Source of the DNA: an uncultured Stenotrophomonas sp.
GTDB taxonomy: Bacteria; Pseudomonadota; Gammaproteobacteria; Xanthomonadales; Xanthomonadaceae
Reading direction: 5' to 3'
Assembly (NCBI RefSeq): GCF_913778665.1
Contig: NZ_CAJYVQ010000002.1
Coordinates: 310,001-374,000, forward strand
Length of the DNA stretch: 64,000 bases
The first letter of the stretch is position 1, and the number at the start of each line of letters is the position of its first letter. A program made the position numbers and the translations under genes. The notes under the pieces are model-generated. The model worked only from the letters and a program-made list of their open reading frames with translations. It did not search any database and was not told the DNA's origin. Positions 59,316 to 64,000 of this stretch are shown one piece after another.

Positions 59316-62102
59316 TCAGCGGAACTGCAGGGTGAGCAGGTAGTAGCGGCCGAGGGGATCGTCCAGGCCGGGCATCTGGCCGCCATTGCCGTCCAGGTAG
59401 TTCACCGGTTGTGCGTCCAGCACGTTGTGCACGTCCAGCGCGGCAACGATGCGCGGGCCCAGCCGGCGGGCCAGATGCAGATTCCAGCGCAGCTGTCGCG
59501 GATTCATGCAGTGGTTCTGATCAACTTGTGCCTGCGGACACTCGGCGCCCGGCAGCCATGCGCGCGTGCGGCCGACCTGGTTGCCGCGCAGGGCAATGTC
59601 CCAGTTGCTGTTCTGCCACTGCACGTTCAACACCGCCGCCATGCTGGGTGTCACATGCCCGCGCAGGTCGATGGCCGGCTCATGGTCACGCTGGCGGCGC
59701 AGTTCCTGCTGCTTCAGCGCGTCCAGTGAGAACAGCCACTGGCCGGTGTTGCCGCTGTCGATGCGGTACTCGCCGCGCAGCACCCAGTTGCGGGAGGTGG
59801 TGCGGCCGATGTTGTCGAACGACAGACGCACGCTGCTCAGGTTGCCCTCTTCATCCAGCTGCCAGGTGGTGCGGTTCCACACCGCATCGGCCGGCTGCAG
59901 CGCAAGGATCTCGTTGCGCAGCTCGACGATGTTGTGGGTCAGCGACAGCGAGAAGGCGTCGTTGGGCGACCAGGTTGCCGCCAGCGAATGGCTGCGCGAG
60001 CGCTCGGCCTTCAGTGCCGTGTTCTCCTCCACGTCGGCAGTCACCACGCAGCGGCCGTCGGCGGTGCCCTGCGCGCACGGCGGCAGCATGCTGGAGGCGG
60101 GCAGGGTCACGCTGCCGAACTGGCCGGGCGGCCGACGCTGCTCGAACAGGCTGGGTGCGCGGTAACCGCGGCCGCTGGCCAGCAGGAACGACCAGTACGG
60201 TGTGGGTGTCCAGCGCAGCCCGGCGCGTGGCGAGAAGGCCGTGTAGCCGCCGTCGTGGTCGCCGCGTGCGGCCAGGTCCATGCGCAGCGCCGGCGTGAGC
60301 GGCAGCCCCAGCTCGGCGTAGGCGCCACCGCTCTGCCGCGACAGGCGCCGTTGCTGCTGCGGCAGCCCCAGTGCGAGGTCGCCCTGGCTCAGCAGCGCGT
60401 CCGGGTGCGAGGTCCAGCGCTCGTGGCGCAGATCGATGCCGGTGGCCAGTTGCGCAGCGCCGCCCGGCAGCGCCATGAGTTCGCGCTGCAGGCCCCACCA
60501 CCCCTGCCACTGTTCGGTGACGCCACGGTTGCGGATGGAGGGGAACAAGGACGTTGCTTCCTCGGCCGGCAGGGTGTTGAACCCCGGCAGGAACCGCAGC
60601 GATTGCGCGGCCTCGATCAGCGGCGTGGCGCGCACGGTACCTGATGTGGACAGGCTGACGTCGCTGCGCTGTGCGCTGAGGCCGGCATCCCAGCTGCGCC
60701 GGCCCTGGTCGCGGCCGATGCCGACGGTGAAATCGGCATCGGTCGCGCGCACGCGTGGCCGCACGTTGCCGGCTTCGCGCAGGACGCTGTTGAAGGTGTA
60801 GCCGTACAGGCCGAGCGCAACGGCAGTCGGTCCCAGGTCGAAGCGCTGCCGGTTGTGGCTGGCACGGGCTTCGGCATACACGTAGCGTCCTTCGCCGCGC
60901 TCGTGCCGATAGCGCAGGTAGGCCGAGGCGGTGTCGGAGGCGGGTTGCAGTGAGCGTGGGCGCGAGCTGTCGAACCAGCAGGCGCCATTGCGTCGCTTCA
61001 GCGGGCCTTCGCAGCGCGAGGCAGGCCAGTAGCGATCATCGCGGAAAGCACCGATCAGGTACTGCGACGTTTCCGCATGCCAGTCGCGCTGGTCGCCGGC
61101 CAGATGCTCGATGCGATGCAGGTCGAGGCCGGCGAACCAGCGGTCGCCGCCCTCGCGCAGGCCACCGCTGGCCGCCTGCACGCGGTATTGCGCGGCGTCG
61201 CCGCGGCTGCTCAGGCCGGTCTGCAACGTGGCTTCGGGACCGTCGGCCTGGTCGCGCAGGATGATGTTGACCACGCCGGACATCGCGTCGGCGCCATAGA
61301 TGGCCGAGGCGCCGCCGCGGACCAGTTCGATGCGTTCGACGAAGCTGAGAGGAATGCCACCCAGATCGGTGAGGCCGCCCTGTTCCAGCGACACCATCGG
61401 ATAGCGTGGCAGGCGACGTCCATTGACCAGGAACAGCGTGGCGCGCGGTCCCATGCCATCGAGGCTGGTGGTGGCCGCGGCACCGACCGGCAGGTACTGC
61501 GAATCGCCGCTGCGGGCGCTGCTCATCGCCGGCAGTCCGTTCATGCCGGGCAGGTGCCGCAGCAGGTCGAACAGGCTGCCGTAGCCGCTGCGAAGGATGT
61601 CGGCGCGATCGATCGTGGTCACCGGCAGGGTGGTCTGCACCGAGGTGCGTGGCAGGCGGCTGCCGGTGACATGGATCGGCGCCAGGTCCACCTGCGGCAG
61701 TCGCGCGGGTGCGGCGCGGGGGCGTGCCGGTACCGTTGCCGGCAGCGGCGGTGCAGGGGGGGCTGCGACGCGCACGCGACGGACGACGAAGCCGCCGGAT
61801 GGCGTGCGCAGGACGGTGACCGGCATGCCGGCCACCAGCTGCTTCAATGCAGCGGCGGGATCGGCCTGTCCGTGCACGCCGCCGGTGTCCAGCCCGGCCA
61901 GTTCGCGGGCATCGAACACCAGCGCGATGCCACTCTGCCGTGCCCACTGTTGCAGCGCGGTCGGCAGCGGCCCGGGATTGATGTGGTAGTTGCTGGCGAC
62001 GCCGTCTTCAGCGGCAGCGGTGGCTGGCCACATCGTCAGTGGCAATACCAGGCACAGCAGGAGTCGGAGCAGCCCCCACTGCAGCGCGCCCGGTCCTGCC
62101 AT
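59316..62102 (-). CDS. TonB-dependent receptor with N-terminal STN domain
   Basis: 928 residues from the ATG at 62102, with GGAGG ten bases upstream. A signal peptide (about 1-36) is followed by an STN (secretin/TonB short) domain at about 38-110 (YHINPGPLPTALQQWARQSG), a Pro/Ala linker, the plug (about 130-250, VTTIDRADILRSGYGSLFDL, then SFVERIELVRGGASAIYGAD) and a long beta-barrel ending LLTLQFR. The STN domain contacts FecR-type anti-sigma factors, so this receptor should signal as well as transport. Last gene of a sigma-FecR-receptor operon. The ligand is not known. Confidence 0.93.
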   Translation of the reverse strand: MAGPGALQWGLLRLLLCLVLPLTMWPATAAAEDGVASNYHINPGPLPTALQQWARQSGIALVFDARELAGLDTGGVHGQADPAAALKQLVAGMPVTVLRTPSGGFVVRRVRVAAPPAPPLPATVPARPRAAPARLPQVDLAPIHVTGSRLPRTSVQTTLPVTTIDRADILRSGYGSLFDLLRHLPGMNGLPAMSSARSGDSQYLPVGAAATTSLDGMGPRATLFLVNGRRLPRYPMVSLEQGGLTDLGGIPLSFVERIELVRGGASAIYGADAMSGVVNIILRDQADGPEATLQTGLSSRGDAAQYRVQAASGGLREGGDRWFAGLDLHRIEHLAGDQRDWHAETSQYLIGAFRDDRYWPASRCEGPLKRRNGACWFDSSRPRSLQPASDTASAYLRYRHERGEGRYVYAEARASHNRQRFDLGPTAVALGLYGYTFNSVLREAGNVRPRVRATDADFTVGIGRDQGRRSWDAGLSAQRSDVSLSTSGTVRATPLIEAAQSLRFLPGFNTLPAEEATSLFPSIRNRGVTEQWQGWWGLQRELMALPGGAAQLATGIDLRHERWTSHPDALLSQGDLALGLPQQQRRLSRQSGGAYAELGLPLTPALRMDLAARGDHDGGYTAFSPRAGLRWTPTPYWSFLLASGRGYRAPSLFEQRRPPGQFGSVTLPASSMLPPCAQGTADGRCVVTADVEENTALKAERSRSHSLAATWSPNDAFSLSLTHNIVELRNEILALQPADAVWNRTTWQLDEEGNLSSVRLSFDNIGRTTSRNWVLRGEYRIDSGNTGQWLFSLDALKQQELRRQRDHEPAIDLRGHVTPSMAAVLNVQWQNSNWDIALRGNQVGRTRAWLPGAECPQAQVDQNHCMNPRQLRWNLHLARRLGPRIVAALDVHNVLDAQPVNYLDGNGGQMPGLDDPLGRYYLLTLQFR

Positions 62103-62116
62103 CACCGCAGGCCTCC

Positions 62117-63085
62117 TCAATACGTGCGGCGCAGTTCCAGCGCGCCATCCGGGCGCGTCTGGCCAGCGACAGACCAACCCAGTTCCAGCGCGGACAGCAA
62201 TTCCTGTGCGTCGCCTGCGCGGAACGTTCCGCTGACCGCCAGGTTGGCGATCTCCGGATCGATGATCACCAGCGGTGCATGGCCATAGCGGTTCATGCGT
62301 TCGACCACGATCGACAGCGGCGTGGCATCGAACACCAGCTTCCCGTGCAGCCAGGCCTCGGCCGCGACGGTGGACGAGAGCGCCGGGCCGGGCTGGATAC
62401 GTCCGGACGGCAGCACCTGCAGTTGCTGGCCTGGTGCGAGCGTGTGCTGGGTGGCGCCGTTGCTGACTTCCACTGCACCTTCCAGCAGCGAGACTTCGAC
62501 CAGGCCGTCGTGCAGGCGCTCGACCTGGAAGGTCGTGCCGATATCACGGATCGTGCTGGTGCCAGCCTTCAGCTGCAGCGCCTTGCTCGACGGTGCAACC
62601 TGCAGCTGCAGGCGCCCGCGCTCAAGGTCCAGTTCCCGGTGGCGCCAGCCGAACCGCGCATGCAGCGTAGTGCCGGCATCGAGCGTTGCCACGCTGCCAT
62701 CGGCCAGGGTCAGTTGCTGCGGCTGGTGGCTGTCGTTGGCGTAGCGTTGCGGGGTGGGATTGCCATCCATAGCGACCATCCAGCCCACGCCGATGGACAG
62801 GCAGATACCGGCTGCAGCAGCCACTGCGGGCAGCCAGCGGCGCCGCGCCGGCCGCGCAGCGCGTGCCGCCGCCGTGCGCAGCCAGGGGTCTGCGGCCAGA
62901 CCCTGGCCCTGCTGGAACAGGTTCTCCGCCTGCACCCAGGCTTTGACATGGGCAGGATCCTCGGCAAGCCAGTCTTCGAACGACTCGCGTTCTTCTGGCG
63001 TGCAATCCGGTGCTTCAAGACGTGCCACCCACAGGCTGGCGCGTTCGAACAGCGGGGCGTCTTCCGTGTGCCGTTGGCTGTTCAT
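62117..63085 (-). CDS. FecR-family anti-sigma regulator
   Basis: 322 residues from the ATG at 63085. The N-terminal cytoplasmic part (about 14-55, CTPEERESFEDWLAEDPAHV) is the DUF4880 domain that holds the sigma factor, a single membrane helix is near 84-105, and the periplasmic FecR domain follows (about 115-220, LTLADGSVATLDAGTTLHAR). The last 60 residues (LSIVVERMNRYGHAPLVIID) resemble an STN-like fold and may contact the receptor. Start codon lies within the end of the sigma gene (four-base overlap), and it ends 14 bases before the receptor ATG. Confidence 0.93.
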   Translation of the reverse strand: MNSQRHTEDAPLFERASLWVARLEAPDCTPEERESFEDWLAEDPAHVKAWVQAENLFQQGQGLAADPWLRTAAARAARPARRRWLPAVAAAAGICLSIGVGWMVAMDGNPTPQRYANDSHQPQQLTLADGSVATLDAGTTLHARFGWRHRELDLERGRLQLQVAPSSKALQLKAGTSTIRDIGTTFQVERLHDGLVEVSLLEGAVEVSNGATQHTLAPGQQLQVLPSGRIQPGPALSSTVAAEAWLHGKLVFDATPLSIVVERMNRYGHAPLVIIDPEIANLAVSGTFRAGDAQELLSALELGWSVAGQTRPDGALELRRTY

Positions 63086-63609
63086 TCCGTATCCCTGTCG
63101 TTGTGCAGTGGTTCCGGTCCCAACTCCTGGCGCAGGCCCTGCAGGGCACGGGCGATATGTTTTTCCACGGTCTTGGCAGTAATTCCACAGTGCCGCGCGA
63201 TCTGTGCATAGCTCATGCCGGTGATCCGGTTGAGCAGGTACACCTCGCGCGCGCGCTCGGGCAGTTTGAACAGGGCCTGCCGCAGCAGGGTCAGCATCTG
63301 CCCGGACTCGGCCTGGCGCAATGGATCCGGCGACGGGCTGGCAGGCTCGTCGCGGCCGTCGTGCTCGGCCAGAGGCAAATGCGGTCGGGACTGCGGCGAA
63401 CGGCCGCGATCCGCCAGGCGGTTGCGGGCGATACGATACAGCAGCAGGCGCAGCTCGTCGGTGCCGTGCGCGCGATAGCGGATCAGTCGCTCCATGCAGT
63501 CCTGCGCGATGTCCTCGGCATCCTCCGGCCCGACCCCCCGCGTGCGCAGGAACGCGCACAGCGGCGCACGTTCTTCGCGCACGAACGCGATGAACGCGTC
63601 CGCAGGCAC
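63082..63609 (-). CDS. FecI-like ECF sigma factor
   Basis: 175 residues. Region 2 (about 10-70) includes EDAEDIAQDCMERLIRYRA and region 4 (about 110-160) includes LPERAREVYLLNRITGMSYA and ITAKTVEKHIARALQGL, typical for FecI/HasI-type sigma factors. The start is a GTG at 63609. It should direct transcription of its own receptor operon and perhaps the divergent gene at 63848 when released by the FecR-like protein. Confidence 0.93.
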   Translation of the reverse strand: MPADAFIAFVREERAPLCAFLRTRGVGPEDAEDIAQDCMERLIRYRAHGTDELRLLLYRIARNRLADRGRSPQSRPHLPLAEHDGRDEPASPSPDPLRQAESGQMLTLLRQALFKLPERAREVYLLNRITGMSYAQIARHCGITAKTVEKHIARALQGLRQELGPEPLHNDRDTE

Positions 63610-63847
63610 GGACGGCTCCGGCGCGCGATGGATCAGGGGGGACGGGGCGGACAGGGCTGGCCTCGGCTGACATTGGCGGTTGCGTCATCGAGTTTTACGC
63701 GACGATGACCCGATGGGGAAGAGTGTGCGTCGGCGTCACATCCATTGTGAATTTGTTCATTTTTCGTGCAGCGGGGCACTGGGGGTGATCACGTCGTTCC
63801 AACGTTTGGCTTTTCACCCGCGTGTTGCGGGTGGAGAGAGAGAACGT
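63610..63847. promoter_or_regulatory. Divergent regulatory region between sigma gene and secreted protein gene
   Basis: 238 bases. Contains GTCATCG at 63684-63690 with its inverse CGATGAC at 63703-63709, an inverted repeat with 12-base spacing, and a hairpin CACCCGC/GCGGGTG at 63815-63833 that ends on the ribosome site of the next gene. Divergent promoters must lie here; none is obvious. Confidence 0.45.
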
Positions 63848-64000
63848 ATGAAGCATTCGAAGTTGAGCCTGGCCCTGGCCGGGCTGATCGGCATGGGCAC
63901 CATTGCTGCAGCTGATGACGTCATGGCAATGAATTATCACGTGCAGGGAGATCGCATCTTCCTCAGCGGCGGGGTGACCTACGCCGACGTGGTATCGCTG
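63848..64000 (+). CDS. Secreted protein, 5' end only (truncated by window edge)
   Basis: Begins MKHSKLSLALAGLIGMGTIA (signal peptide, likely cleaved near AAADD), then NYHVQGDRIFLSGGVTYADV and continues past the window. GGAGAGAGAG lies about five bases before the ATG at 63848. The fragment FLSGGVTYADV resembles the first strand of ClpP-like secreted proteins (COG3904 type), but 51 codons are too few to name it. Divergent from the sigma gene and may be a target of that sigma factor. Confidence 0.6.
   Translation, partial: MKHSKLSLALAGLIGMGTIAAADDVMAMNYHVQGDRIFLSGGVTYADVVSL

Overview
The window is a high-GC (about two thirds G+C), gene-dense gammaproteobacterial chromosome segment that fits Stenotrophomonas, most likely the S. 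maltophilia group. Three things point there: many palindromes with GTAG/CTAC ends matching the published SMAG repeat family, Xanthomonadaceae-type proteins (aspartate/glutamate leucyltransferase, long sigma factor with a membrane tail, STN-type TonB receptor), and the chromosomal order murJ-ribF-ileS-lspA-ispH. I see no rRNA, tRNA, prophage, CRISPR array or intact transposase. Species is inferred, not proven.

Layout. 1-5100: membrane-anchored metallophosphoesterase, unknown lipoprotein, MFS symporter, nucleoside hydrolase and a small Ser/Gly-tailed membrane protein. 5200-9350: siderophore-type TonB receptor behind a possible Fur site, then malate:quinone oxidoreductase. 9555-11150: a PAAR domain fused to a metzincin-like protease, overlapping a gene for an exported small protein; this looks like a type VI effector/immunity pair and is the most interesting locus. 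11200-13400: acetyltransferase and the divergent argP/argO pair. 13585-24420: a peptide-utilisation stretch with two secreted S9 peptidases, a POT and an OPT transporter, a DUF1624 protein and a DUF819 protein. 24450-27480: an operon GNAT-minC-minD-minE-HExxH protein. 27628-30772: a NarL-type two-component pair and an SRPBCC protein. 31400-34095: a five-gene operon SPFH, ribbon-helix-helix, DUF4177, PH-like and VanY-like. 34233-43843: purT, a nuclease-fold protein, bpt, an EF-hand protein, a membrane-tailed ECF sigma factor, tesB, an enoyl-CoA hydratase, a copper chaperone and a 4HBT thioesterase. 43843-56506: housekeeping block uvrA, rplU-rpmA, obgE, rpsT, murJ-ribF-ileS-lspA-ispH. 56714-64000: M61 peptidase with a YhhN protein, then an FecI-like sigma factor, FecR-like regulator and STN TonB receptor, and the start of a divergent secreted protein.

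How the genes work together. The S9, M61, POT and OPT genes suggest a protein- and peptide-based diet. The two TonB systems bring in siderophores or other ligands, and the second has its own sigma/anti-sigma pair. The PAAR gene pair suggests contact-dependent competition. The min genes place the division septum, and the murJ to ispH block supplies lipid II flipping, flavins, isoleucyl-tRNA, lipoprotein processing and isoprenoids. GTAG-type palindromes punctuate many gene ends; one supplies the stop codon of obgE and another abuts the start codon of the DUF819 gene.
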